Assembly (NCBI GenBank): GCA_021648375.1
Contig: JAKISW010000025.1
Span: forward strand, 1-40,219
DNA from: Devosiaceae bacterium
GTDB lineage: Bacteria > Pseudomonadota > Alphaproteobacteria > Rhizobiales > Devosiaceae
Length of the DNA stretch: 40,219 bases
Direction of reading: 5' to 3'
Part shown: piece by piece, positions 17,110-25,735 of the stretch
Layout of the letters: the number at the start of each line of letters is the position of its first letter
Position numbering within the stretch: position 1 is the first letter of the stretch
The notes under the pieces: model-generated
What the model was told of the DNA's origin: nothing
What the model saw: the letters and a program-made list of their open reading frames with translations, nothing else
Database searches by the model: none
Program-made: the position numbers and the translations under genes

Positions 17110-17682
17110 ATGAAATGGATTAAAATGGATTGGTTTAAAAATATCCGATTAAAAATTTCAAGGTTACACCATTCCAGCGAGGCGGTGGCGGCGGTTGAAT
17201 TTGCCCTTATCCTGCCAGTCTTATTGGTGCTTTATATGGGCTCAATCGAAGCTTCGCAGGTCATTTCCGTTGACCGAAAAATGGCAGTGGCAACCGGTGC
17301 CCTTGGGGACCTTGTGGCGCAAAGCGACGAGCAGCTGGATGAGGATGATCTTAACGATTTTTTTGAAGCGGTCGGGCTAATTCTTACGCCTTTTTCGGCT
17401 GATGACCTAGAACAACTGGTCACGCTGGTATTTGTGGATGAGGATGGAATTTCTGAAGTTGTGTGGAGTGTTGGCTACAACGGAGCTGTGGCCAAAGAAG
17501 AGGAATCTGCTTACACACTTCCCGCAGAAATCATTGCAATTGCCCGTGAAACCTATGTGGTCGTTGCCGAATCTCAACTAGAATATGAGCCTTGGGGCGG
17601 CTATGTTCTGCAAGGAGGCTTCAACCTTTATAAGCAGTTTTTCCACTTGCCACGATTTGGGGGCGAGATCGAATTAATTTAA
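17110..17682 (+). CDS. TadE/TadG-like pilus protein
   Basis: Second pseudopilin-like protein, 190 residues. A strong AGGAGG 7 nt before the ATG fixes the start. The motif EAVAAVEFALILPVLLVLYM (about 24-43) gives the AVEFALILP signature of TadE; the residue before the usual cleavage site is not glycine, so peptidase processing is less certain than for its neighbour. The rest is an acidic soluble domain (QSDEQLDEDDLNDFFEAV and later). It forms a pair with the preceding gene and ends the Tad region; it converges with upp. Confidence 0.85.
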   Translation: MKWIKMDWFKNIRLKISRLHHSSEAVAAVEFALILPVLLVLYMGSIEASQVISVDRKMAVATGALGDLVAQSDEQLDEDDLNDFFEAVGLILTPFSADDLEQLVTLVFVDEDGISEVVWSVGYNGAVAKEEESAYTLPAEIIAIARETYVVVAESQLEYEPWGGYVLQGGFNLYKQFFHLPRFGGEIELI

Positions 17683-17737
17683 GAACGCTTGTAGCATTAT
17701 AAAGGGCAAATAAAATCTGCCAGTATTTCTGCTTGTA

Positions 17738-18367
17738 TTAACGAGTGCCATACATGCGATCGCCTGCATCACCCAACCCTGGAACAATATAGCCCTTTTC
17801 ATTCAGATGACTATCAATCGCTGCTGTAAATACCGGCACATCCGGGTGTGCCTCGGTAAAGGCTTCAATGCCCTCAGGTGCAGCAAGCAAACATAAAAAC
17901 CTCAAATTATTGGCACCGCGCCCCTTAAGCCTGTCAATTGCTGCGATGGCTGAATTGGCCGTAGCCAACATGGGGTCAACAACAATAATAAACCTGTCGG
18001 CAACATCTGATGGAGCTTTGAAATAATACTCCACCGGTTGCAGGGTTTCGTGGTCACGATAAAGACCGATATGGGCCACCCGAGCGGCAGGAACCAAATC
18101 AAGCATGCCTTCCAGCAGTCCGTTTCCAGCTCTTAAAATTGATGCAAAAACCAGTTTCTTACCCTTTAATATGGGGGCATCCATAGCCTGCATAGGGGTT
18201 TTAATCGCCTTGGTTTCCAATTGCAGATCGCGGGTTACCTCATAACAAAGCAGATGAGCAATCTCGCGCAAAAGCCTTCTGAAACTGGCGGTAGAGGTTT
18301 CCTCGTCGCGCATTATAGAAAGTTTGTGTTGAATTAGCGGGTGATCAACAACCGTTACTGATTTCAT
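17738..18367 (-). CDS. upp: Uracil phosphoribosyltransferase
   Basis: Makes UMP from uracil and PRPP in the cytosol, salvaging the base released by the phosphorylases encoded upstream. 209 residues, full length. Recognised by HPLIQHKLSIMRDEETSTAS near the N-terminus, FASILRAGNGLLEGMLDLVP, and the C-terminal YIVPGLGDAGDRMYGT that binds uracil. The PRPP loop reads VDPMLATANSA where E. coli has ATGGS; I recall the same form in Brucella and Bartonella Upp, which supports a Hyphomicrobiales host. Last gene of the nucleoside operon, 39 nt after deoB. Only a weak GGCA/TGCC hairpin (about 17702-17720) follows. Confidence 0.97.
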   Translation of the reverse strand: MKSVTVVDHPLIQHKLSIMRDEETSTASFRRLLREIAHLLCYEVTRDLQLETKAIKTPMQAMDAPILKGKKLVFASILRAGNGLLEGMLDLVPAARVAHIGLYRDHETLQPVEYYFKAPSDVADRFIIVVDPMLATANSAIAAIDRLKGRGANNLRFLCLLAAPEGIEAFTEAHPDVPVFTAAIDSHLNEKGYIVPGLGDAGDRMYGTR

Positions 18368-18406
18368 ATCAAGGTGACCTTTTACTTGAGACTAAATTTA
18401 GATTTT

Positions 18407-19642
18407 TTAAAAAAAACTGGTGCCGTTTCTGCCCTGTGAAAGCCCGAGCCATTTTGAAATGCTTTGCCCAATATCCGAAAAAGAGACGCGCAAACCAATT
18501 GATTTTGGAGCTGGATCCGGCAACAAAGCAAATTTTGGAGAAAACATTAAAATGGGTATCTGCTCACGGGTGTGATCTGTACCCGGTGCCGTTGGATCAT
18601 TGCCATGATCAGCACTGAACAACAACAGGTCATCAGGGAGCATGCGCGAAATCAATTCGGGAATCCGGCGATCAAATTCCTCCAGAGCATTGGCATATCC
18701 CGCCACATCTCTGCGATGGCCAAATTCACTATCAAAATCCACGAAATTGGTCATTATCAAAGCCCCGTCCGCTGCCATTTCCATAGCCTCAAGGGTGCTG
18801 TCAAACAAGTTCATATTACCGGTGGCTTTGATCTTATGGGTAACTCCGCGTCCGGCATAAATGTCAGATATTTTACCAATTCCATAAACCTGCCTGCCAG
18901 CTGCCTTTGCACGATCAAGAAGAAGCTCCCCTGGCGGATCAATAGCAAAATCACGCCGATTTCCGGTGCGGGTAAAATTGTGGGCACTATCACCACTAAA
19001 TGGCCTTGCGATCACCCGCCCGATTTTCATTGGTTCGGTATGTTTAAAAACCAGTTGGCAAAGATCATAAAGTTTTTGCAGGCCAAATTTTTCTTCATGT
19101 ACTGCAATTTGTAAAACACTGTCAGCGGAGGTGTAAAATATGGGTTTGCCGGTTCGAATTTGCTCTTCACCAAGCTCCTCGATTATTTCAGTACCGGAGG
19201 CATGTTTATCGCCCAATATTCCGGGCAGGCCTGCTTCTTCAATTATTGCTTCGATCATATCCTGAGGGAATGCGGGTACGATATCGGGGAAATAACCCCA
19301 CTCAAACGGCACCGGCAGACCGGCAATTTCCCAATGACCAGAGGGAGTGTCCTTGCCAATTGAAACCTGACGTCCAACGCCCCAAACACCAGCTGAGGGA
19401 TGGTTTTTCATGCCGGGAGGAATAATACCGCAGGATAATTCCACCGCAGCGCCAAGGCCTAAATTGTCAAGATTGGGCACATTTAGAGGCCCGCTTCTTA
19501 CCCCTGCAATGTCACAAAGCCCTTCCGCGCATTTTTGAGCAATATGCAGGACCGTGTTGGAACCTGCATCACCAAAATCAGCGGCATCAGGTGCGCCCCC
19601 GATGCCAACACTATCCAAAATACAAATTATTGCCCTTGGCAT
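18407..19642 (-). CDS. deoB: Phosphopentomutase
   Basis: Interconverts (deoxy)ribose-1-phosphate and 5-phosphate, linking the two phosphorylases to DeoC. 411 residues, usual length. It belongs to the alkaline-phosphatase-like metalloenzymes; the N-terminal metal site is in ICILDSVGIGGAPDAADFGD, with the GSNTVLHIA segment next, and the C-terminal metal site in LFSADHGNDPTAPGTDHTRE. GGGGG lies 9 nt upstream of the ATG. It sits between deoA and upp in the operon. Confidence 0.97.
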   Translation of the reverse strand: MPRAIICILDSVGIGGAPDAADFGDAGSNTVLHIAQKCAEGLCDIAGVRSGPLNVPNLDNLGLGAAVELSCGIIPPGMKNHPSAGVWGVGRQVSIGKDTPSGHWEIAGLPVPFEWGYFPDIVPAFPQDMIEAIIEEAGLPGILGDKHASGTEIIEELGEEQIRTGKPIFYTSADSVLQIAVHEEKFGLQKLYDLCQLVFKHTEPMKIGRVIARPFSGDSAHNFTRTGNRRDFAIDPPGELLLDRAKAAGRQVYGIGKISDIYAGRGVTHKIKATGNMNLFDSTLEAMEMAADGALIMTNFVDFDSEFGHRRDVAGYANALEEFDRRIPELISRMLPDDLLLFSADHGNDPTAPGTDHTREQIPILMFSPKFALLPDPAPKSIGLRVSFSDIGQSISKWLGLSQGRNGTSFF

Positions 19643-19658
19643 GAAATTTTACCCCCGC

Positions 19659-20972
19659 TCAGTTCTCCACTGCTTCCAAAATTATTGGGTTGTCCCGCAG
19701 TTGTCCCTCAATATTATATGCTTCGTTTAATCTTTTTGCTGCACTTGATGCGCTGTCTTCATCACGCGCATGAACGCGCGCAACCGGTTTGGTGTGATCA
19801 ACTTCACTTCCAATCATAGCCAGATTATCAAAGCCAACCCTTAAATCGATTCTATCAGTTGGCAAAGTACGACCGCCGCCAAGCTCTACCACCGCCATGC
19901 CGATTTTTTTGGTGTCAATGGAGCTTATTATCCCTGATTTTTCAAGAAATACATCATGAATTACCGGTGCCGGCATCAAATATGTGTGCATCTGCTCAAC
20001 AAAATCATTCGGCCCGCCCAGAGCGCTGACCATTTGGGAGAATTTCTCCAGCGCCTGCCCTGATTTCAGGGCGGTTTTGGCCATGGCAAAACCCTGTTTG
20101 TCATCATCAGCTTTTTTAGCCATTACCAAAGCCTTGGCCGCCAATGCCAGCGTAACTTCTTCAAGTCGCGGATCAACAAAATCCCCGGTTAAAAACTCAA
20201 CCGCGTTTTGCATTTCAAGTCCGTTTCCGGCCGCACTGGCCAGCGGCTGGTTCATATCAGTTATAAGCGCTGAGGTATTCATACCCGCACCATTGGCAAC
20301 TTTAACCAAGGACTGGGCTAACCCTCTAGCCTCGTCAAAAGTTTTCATAAACGCCCCGGAGCCGCATTTGACATCCAAAATCAAAACGTCCAGCCCTGCC
20401 GCCAATTTTTTGGATAATATTGACGCGGTGATCAAGGAGATATTTTCAACCGTTGCCGTTACATCACGCAAAGCATAAAGGGCGCGATCGGCAGGGGCCA
20501 GATTATCGGTCTGCCCGATTATGGCGCAACCAACTTCGCTAACGGTTTTATGAAACAGCGCATTATCCGGTATCGCACAATAGCCGGGAATTGCATCAAA
20601 TTTATCCAGCGTTCCACCGGTATGGCCAAGTCCGCGCCCCGAAATCATTGGCACATAGGTATCACAGGCGGCTAAAATTGGCGCCAGCATCAGGGAAACA
20701 TTATCGCCGACACCGCCGGTTGAGTGTTTGTCGACAACGGGGCCATCAAGATCCCAAACCAGCACATCACCGCTATCGCGCATGGCCATGGTCAGGAATA
20801 CCCGCTCATCAATATCCATCTGTTGAAAGTAGATAGCCATGGCAAAGGCCGCTGCCTGAGCATCAGAAACCTTGCCTTTGGTAAAACCATCAATGAATAG
20901 GGAAATTTCTTCCCCCGTCAGCTTTTTGCCGTCGCGCTTTTTTGCAATCACTTCCTGGGGAAGAAAAACCAT
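19659..20972 (-). CDS. deoA: Thymidine phosphorylase
   Basis: Phosphorolysis of thymidine and deoxyuridine to base plus deoxyribose-1-phosphate. 437 residues, normal for DeoA. Phosphate-binding KHSTGGVGDNVSL and the following ISGRGLGHTGGTLDK are intact; the N-terminal helical domain (LTGEEISLFIDGFTKGKVSD) and C-terminal domain are complete. The deoB start follows after 16 nt. Uridine may also be used, but the family here is DeoA and not Udp. Confidence 0.97.
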   Translation of the reverse strand: MVFLPQEVIAKKRDGKKLTGEEISLFIDGFTKGKVSDAQAAAFAMAIYFQQMDIDERVFLTMAMRDSGDVLVWDLDGPVVDKHSTGGVGDNVSLMLAPILAACDTYVPMISGRGLGHTGGTLDKFDAIPGYCAIPDNALFHKTVSEVGCAIIGQTDNLAPADRALYALRDVTATVENISLITASILSKKLAAGLDVLILDVKCGSGAFMKTFDEARGLAQSLVKVANGAGMNTSALITDMNQPLASAAGNGLEMQNAVEFLTGDFVDPRLEEVTLALAAKALVMAKKADDDKQGFAMAKTALKSGQALEKFSQMVSALGGPNDFVEQMHTYLMPAPVIHDVFLEKSGIISSIDTKKIGMAVVELGGGRTLPTDRIDLRVGFDNLAMIGSEVDHTKPVARVHARDEDSASSAAKRLNEAYNIEGQLRDNPIILEAVEN

Positions 20973-21010
20973 TTAAGAAACCCGTCTTTTAAAAAAATGT
21001 GCAAGGGGCA

Positions 21011-23380
21011 TTAGGCGCCATAGGGTATCCAGACATTTTTAACCTGTGTGGCCTTTTGTAAAAAATAATCCCCATCAAACTTTTCGCTATCACTCCAGTT
21101 CAAATCTTTGCCAAGATTGGTCCAAACCTGCTTGAGATTGCCGGTTGAAAGTTTTTCAACCATCGTTGAACCCGCCTGATCACCCGCAAACCACAACGCA
21201 TCAACCCCATCATGCTCGGCAAGTGTTTTAGCCAGATCATGGCTGCCACCGGTGATAATATTTATCACCCCGTCCGGCACATCTGAAGTTTGGATCACCT
21301 GATAAAAATCGGTCATTGCCAGCGGAGCATTATCGCTTGGAACCAGAACAACGCAATTACCCATGGCAATAGCCGGAGCGAGCATGGAAATTGATGCCAA
21401 AAGAGCAAAATTTTGCGGAGCGATAATACCAACAACCCCCATGGGTTCAATCATGGCGGCGGCAACGGCACGAATTGGCACATTGTGCACCGCACCATCA
21501 TATTTATCGGCCCAACCTGCATATGCAAACAGGCGCTGGATGGAAAGGTCCACCTCATTTTTGGCCACCGATGCACTAAGGCCGTTGAGCTGGCGCAGAC
21601 GATCGGCAAATTCCTGCCGGCGATAATCCAGATTCTCACCAAGGTAATAAAGAATTTGCGCCCGGAAATGAGCCGGTTTTGAACCCCAACCCAGCCCCTT
21701 GCGAGCCGCCTCGACCCCGTTGCGGATATCCTTGCGGTTTCCTTCGGCAACAGTGCCAATCATAGCGCCATTTGTGCTGATAACCTGACGGGAATATCCG
21801 CTGTCGCCGCGAGCCTGCTTACCGCCAACAAAGTTTTTTGCGGTGTGGTCAATGGCAGACGAATTTTTGACCCCGCTGGCTTTTCTCACCGGTTCTAAAA
21901 CACAGGGTTTTAGCTTTTTTTCCCAATCGCGTTTGAGGTAGGAAACCATGCCTTCAGCTCCACCTTCACGACCAAATCCACTTTCTTTATAGCCACCAAA
22001 TCCGGCCGACGCGTCCATCTGATTTGTGCAGTTTATCCAGACGATGCCCGATTTTATCCGTGGGGCAATATCAAGGGCCAGATTGATGTTTTCACTCCAG
22101 ACAGAGGCCGCAAGGCCATATTTGGTATTATTGGCCAGCGCTACCGCCTCGTCAGGATTGCGAAAGCTTAATGCGACCAGAACCGGGCCAAAAATCTCTT
22201 CAGACACCAGAGAATGGGAGGGGGAAACATCCGTAATCAAAGTCGGTTTCAAAAAACTGCCAATGGTGGGAATATCCCCTTTGGCCTCATAGATGGTGCA
22301 GCCTTCTTTTTTGCCCTGCTCCAACATTTTTTTGATATTTTGCACCTGAATCGGGGCAACCAATGCCCCCATATCCATGGATTTATCCAGCGGATCGCCA
22401 ACCCTAAGCTTATCCATGCGGGCCTTTAGTTTTTCGATGAATATTTTTTCGATACTCTCATGGACCAGGAGCCGTGATCCGGCGCAACAAACCTCGCCCT
22501 GATTAAACCAGATGGCATCAACCAATCCCTCGACGGCGCTATCAATATCGGCATTTTCAAAAACGATATAGGGGCTTTTTCCACCCAGCTCCAGCGATAG
22601 TCCCTTGCCGGTGCCAGCCGTTGTTTGGCGAATAATTTTGCCCACTTCGGTTGAACCGGTAAAGGCGATTTTATCAACATCGGGATGTTCAACAATGGCA
22701 GCGCCGGTTTCTCCTTCTCCGGTGACGATATTTACCACGCCCTTTGGCAGCCCGGCCTCAGAGCAAATCTGAACAAACAGCAACGCCGTAAGGGGGGTGA
22801 ATTCTGCCGGTTTCAAAACCAAAGTATTTCCCGCCGCAAGGGCCGGGGCAATTTTCCATGACAGCATTAAGAGGGGGAAATTCCACGGGATAATCTGCCC
22901 ACAAACTCCATAGGGAGAATATCCCTTAAACTTATTATCAACATGCATGGCCCAGCCAGCATGATGATAAAAATGGCGAATGGCCAGTGAAATATCCGCA
23001 TCGCGACTTTCGCGGATTACCTTGCCATTATCCATGCTTTCCAGCACTGCAAAAAGCCGTGAATGTTTTTGCAATTGCCGGGCAATGGCATAAAGATATT
23101 TGGCTCGTTCAAATCCACTCAAAGCCTGCCAAAGAGGCAATGCGGCCCGTGCTGCTTTGACCGCCTTGTCCACATCGGCCCTTGTGCCATTGCTGATCTG
23201 AGCCAGTTCTTCATCTGTTGCCGGATTTATGCTGGCAAAGCCTTTTTTATGGGGGGTGAACTGACCATCGATAAAATGGCCGAATTTGCGCCCGTGGTCA
23301 TCCAGCCAGCCATTGGCCATGTCTTTAGCTTCCGGGGCCGGGCCATAATCCAGATTCGCAAAAATTTCATTTATGTTCAT
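21011..23380 (-). CDS. ALDH16-type aldehyde dehydrogenase with a C-terminal pseudo-ALDH domain
   Basis: 789 residues; the start at 23380 gives MNINEIFAN, with GTGAG about 7 nt upstream. The N-terminal domain (1 to about 505) is a complete NAD-dependent aldehyde dehydrogenase: IIPWNFPLL, FTGSTEVGK, LELGGKSPY with general base Glu near 264, and NQGEVCCAG with catalytic Cys near 298. The C-terminal part (about 525-789) resembles the first half of a second ALDH domain (GVVGIIAPQNFALL) but has no ELGG and no catalytic cysteine. This is the architecture of the ALDH16 family, known in human ALDH16A1 and a Loktanella enzyme. It lies between deoC and deoA, so the expected job is oxidising the acetaldehyde made by DeoC; the substrate is inferred from context only. 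Confidence 0.9.
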   Translation of the reverse strand: MNINEIFANLDYGPAPEAKDMANGWLDDHGRKFGHFIDGQFTPHKKGFASINPATDEELAQISNGTRADVDKAVKAARAALPLWQALSGFERAKYLYAIARQLQKHSRLFAVLESMDNGKVIRESRDADISLAIRHFYHHAGWAMHVDNKFKGYSPYGVCGQIIPWNFPLLMLSWKIAPALAAGNTLVLKPAEFTPLTALLFVQICSEAGLPKGVVNIVTGEGETGAAIVEHPDVDKIAFTGSTEVGKIIRQTTAGTGKGLSLELGGKSPYIVFENADIDSAVEGLVDAIWFNQGEVCCAGSRLLVHESIEKIFIEKLKARMDKLRVGDPLDKSMDMGALVAPIQVQNIKKMLEQGKKEGCTIYEAKGDIPTIGSFLKPTLITDVSPSHSLVSEEIFGPVLVALSFRNPDEAVALANNTKYGLAASVWSENINLALDIAPRIKSGIVWINCTNQMDASAGFGGYKESGFGREGGAEGMVSYLKRDWEKKLKPCVLEPVRKASGVKNSSAIDHTAKNFVGGKQARGDSGYSRQVISTNGAMIGTVAEGNRKDIRNGVEAARKGLGWGSKPAHFRAQILYYLGENLDYRRQEFADRLRQLNGLSASVAKNEVDLSIQRLFAYAGWADKYDGAVHNVPIRAVAAAMIEPMGVVGIIAPQNFALLASISMLAPAIAMGNCVVLVPSDNAPLAMTDFYQVIQTSDVPDGVINIITGGSHDLAKTLAEHDGVDALWFAGDQAGSTMVEKLSTGNLKQVWTNLGKDLNWSDSEKFDGDYFLQKATQVKNVWIPYGA

Positions 23381-23433
23381 TTGGATCTCACTAAAAAAAA
23401 GTCGCAACGGATAAAATAAAAAAGCTCAAAAAA

Positions 23434-24489
23434 TCAAACCATGGGTTGGCGATAATCAGCGGCGTAGCGTCCGGTTACCTGATGTTCAAGCTGGCGTTCA
23501 ATATCGGTTAAAAGCGATGATGCACCAAACCGGAACAGGTGAGGCTCAAGCCATTTTATGCCCAGCTCTTCTTTCATCAGCGCCATATAAGTTAACGCGG
23601 ATTTAGCCGAAGAAATACCCCCGGCCGGTTTATAGCCAATTTCTATTTTCGTCTTTTGATAAAATTCCCGGATCATGCGCACCATGGAAAGGGACGTGAC
23701 AAGGTTGGCGTTGACCTTTTCTTTGCCCGTGGAAGTTTTGATAAAATCGGCCCCGGCCAGCATGCACACCAATGAAGCCTTGGCTACATTGGTCTGGGTC
23801 GCCAACTCGCCCGTACCAAGAATAGTTTTAATATGGGCATCGCCACAAGCTTCGCGAAAAGCCTTTATCTGATCATAAAGCCCCTGCCAGTCCTGATTTA
23901 GAACCTGCGAGCGCTCAATTACGATGTCAATTTCTTTGGCACCGGCTTTTACCGAGGCCTTGATTTCCCTGAGACGAATATCCAGCGGAGTTAAGCCATG
24001 GGGAAAGGCCGTGGAAACCGCAGCAACAGGAATATTGGTTCCCTCTAGGGCCTCAACCGCTGTTGCGACAAAATTATGATAAACGCAGACTGCACCGGGG
24101 CGGATAGGCAGATCATTTGCCCCCAATGCCTGCAAAATATCACGGCGGACTGGATTTTTGGCCTTGGCGCACAAACGGCGCACCCTGCCGTTCGTATCAT
24201 CAGAATTTAACGTTGTAAGATCAATAAGCGTTATGGCCTTTAAGAGCCATGCGGCCTGATATTGCTTTTTTACGGTACGGCGGGCGCCAATGGTTGCGGC
24301 ACGGCGCTCAAGGGCCGAACGGTTCATGACTATCCGGTCCACCCAATCCAGATCAAGCTCAAAGCCGGGATTGCGCTGATGGGCAGAACCGATTTTTGCA
24401 ACTGCTTTGCCGCTTGAGGCACTGCCGCTTGTTGCGCCGCCTTTTGGCGCCATGTTTTTGGATTTCATGTCACGAACATTCAAACTCAT
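23434..24489 (-). CDS. deoC: Deoxyribose-phosphate aldolase
   Basis: Class I aldolase that cleaves 2-deoxyribose-5-phosphate to glyceraldehyde-3-phosphate and acetaldehyde. 351 residues, about 90 more than E. coli DeoC. The core has the Schiff-base lysine in ADFIKTSTGKE, the proton-relay segment KEIDIVIERS, and GYKPAGGISS for phosphate binding. About 45 residues at the N-terminus are a low-complexity Ser/Ala/Gly/Lys stretch. The ATG overlaps the stop of the phosphorylase gene (ATGA), implying coupled translation. If the first ATG is not used, internal Mets at codons 8 and 13 would trim the extension only slightly. Confidence 0.95.
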   Translation of the reverse strand: MSLNVRDMKSKNMAPKGGATSGSASSGKAVAKIGSAHQRNPGFELDLDWVDRIVMNRSALERRAATIGARRTVKKQYQAAWLLKAITLIDLTTLNSDDTNGRVRRLCAKAKNPVRRDILQALGANDLPIRPGAVCVYHNFVATAVEALEGTNIPVAAVSTAFPHGLTPLDIRLREIKASVKAGAKEIDIVIERSQVLNQDWQGLYDQIKAFREACGDAHIKTILGTGELATQTNVAKASLVCMLAGADFIKTSTGKEKVNANLVTSLSMVRMIREFYQKTKIEIGYKPAGGISSAKSALTYMALMKEELGIKWLEPHLFRFGASSLLTDIERQLEHQVTGRYAADYRQPMV

Positions 24490-25292
24490 AATGTCTGCAC
24501 CAAAGCTGGAATTAGTTTTTCGAATTTTTCTGCACAGATCGCAGCGACATTTTTGGTCTGGGTGTGGCTGATTTCTTCATTAGCCATTCCCGCCCCCATA
24601 TTAGTTATGCCCGAACAGGCCCATACTTTTAGCCCCAACATTCTGGCAATTATCACTTCCGGCGCAGTTGACATGCCAACGGAGTTTGCACCGAGCCTAA
24701 TGGCCATATTAATTTCAGCCACCGTTTCAAAAGATGGTCCCGAATACCATAAATATACGCCATCTTTAAGATCAAAACCCAGATCGAGGGCAAGCTGTTT
24801 TGCCTTTTTCCTGAGATCAGGGTCATAGGCATCAACCATATTCACAAATCTTTTGTCACTAGGCTCACCGATCAGAGGGTTCATGCCCGCATAATTTATA
24901 TGATCCCTGAGCATCATCAGATTACCCGGCCTGACACTTTCATCCAAAGATCCCGCGGAATTTGTCAGTAACAAGGTCTTTGCACCAAGGGCTACAACAG
25001 TTTCCAAAGCCGGGCGCATGGCGGCGGCATTACCATGCTCATAATAATGCTCACGCCCGGTCAAGATCGCAACCGGAACTCCGGCCAGCTTACCAATCAG
25101 CAAATCACTACCATGTCCTGAAACAGCTTTTGTTTCCTGAGCAAATCCGGGAAAGCCAGGCAGTTCGGAATAGGGGAAAACCTGTTTGTCGCTCAACAAA
25201 TCGCCAATTGAAGAAAGGCCGGAGCCAAGCACAATCGCCGCTTTAATTTCGATGTCATCGGTTTTTTGGCGGATAATATCTATGGCTTGCAT
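24486..25292 (-). CDS. punA: Purine nucleoside phosphorylase (class I trimeric type)
   Basis: Phosphorolysis of purine (deoxy)nucleosides, chiefly inosine and guanosine in this trimeric group. The frame opens inside cdd at 25397, but the start at 25292 (MQAIDIIRQKT) gives 268 residues, the normal length, and begins 13 nt after the cdd stop. Visible motifs: VLGSGLSSIGDLL, SGHGSDLLIGKLAG, LTGREHYYEHG, LTNSAGSLD, YSGPSFETVAEI and VGMSTAPEVI, in family order. Homologues are named PunA, PupG or XapA in different bacteria. It overlaps deoC by four bases. Confidence 0.94.
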   Translation of the reverse strand: MQAIDIIRQKTDDIEIKAAIVLGSGLSSIGDLLSDKQVFPYSELPGFPGFAQETKAVSGHGSDLLIGKLAGVPVAILTGREHYYEHGNAAAMRPALETVVALGAKTLLLTNSAGSLDESVRPGNLMMLRDHINYAGMNPLIGEPSDKRFVNMVDAYDPDLRKKAKQLALDLGFDLKDGVYLWYSGPSFETVAEINMAIRLGANSVGMSTAPEVIIARMLGLKVWACSGITNMGAGMANEEISHTQTKNVAAICAEKFEKLIPALVQTL

Positions 25293-25305
25293 GCAAATAC
25301 TTTCG

Positions 25306-25716
25306 TTATTCTGAGAGCAAAAACTGCGGTCCAAAAGAATGGGGCAGCAATTTCTCAATACTGGTAAAAAGCGGCTCACCCCCATCAATCCCGACACAGG
25401 TCACCGGCACGTCAAAAGTTGCGAATTCGCGGATACGCTGGCGGCATCCTCCACATGGGGTAACGGGTCTATTCCCAGAACCGACAGTTAAAACTCTCAC
25501 AATGTGTTTTCCACCACCCATAATCATTGCCGATATGGCAGAGGCTTCGGCGCAATTACCCAAAGGATAGGCTGCATTTTCCACATTGCAGCCCGCATAG
25601 GTTTTGCCATCATCACTAAGAATTGCCGCCCCCACCAAAAACTTTGAATAGGGGGCGTATGCAAGGCCAAGCGCGTTTTTTGCTTCCTTAAGCAATTGTT
25701 GGTCGATTTCATCCAT
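25306..25716 (-). CDS. cdd: Cytidine deaminase
   Basis: Zinc enzyme converting (deoxy)cytidine to (deoxy)uridine. 136 residues from the ATG at 25716, chosen because GGAG lies 6-7 nt upstream, because it clears the permease stop at 25736, and because the length matches short tetrameric Cdd; the longer frame overlaps the permease. The zinc and catalytic motif NCAEASAI and the second zinc motif PCGGCRQ are both intact. It feeds uridine and deoxyuridine to the phosphorylase and Upp. Confidence 0.96.
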   Translation of the reverse strand: MDEIDQQLLKEAKNALGLAYAPYSKFLVGAAILSDDGKTYAGCNVENAAYPLGNCAEASAISAMIMGGGKHIVRVLTVGSGNRPVTPCGGCRQRIREFATFDVPVTCVGIDGGEPLFTSIEKLLPHSFGPQFLLSE

Positions 25717-25735
25717 TGTCCGCTCCGAAATTGGC

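Noticed and set aside
18572..19114. 180-codon plus-strand ORF
   Set aside because: Antisense shadow of deoB.
21011..23380. Two separate aldehyde dehydrogenase genes fused by a sequencing error
   Set aside because: The C-terminal half is a truncated pseudo-domain in one continuous frame, as expected for the ALDH16 family.
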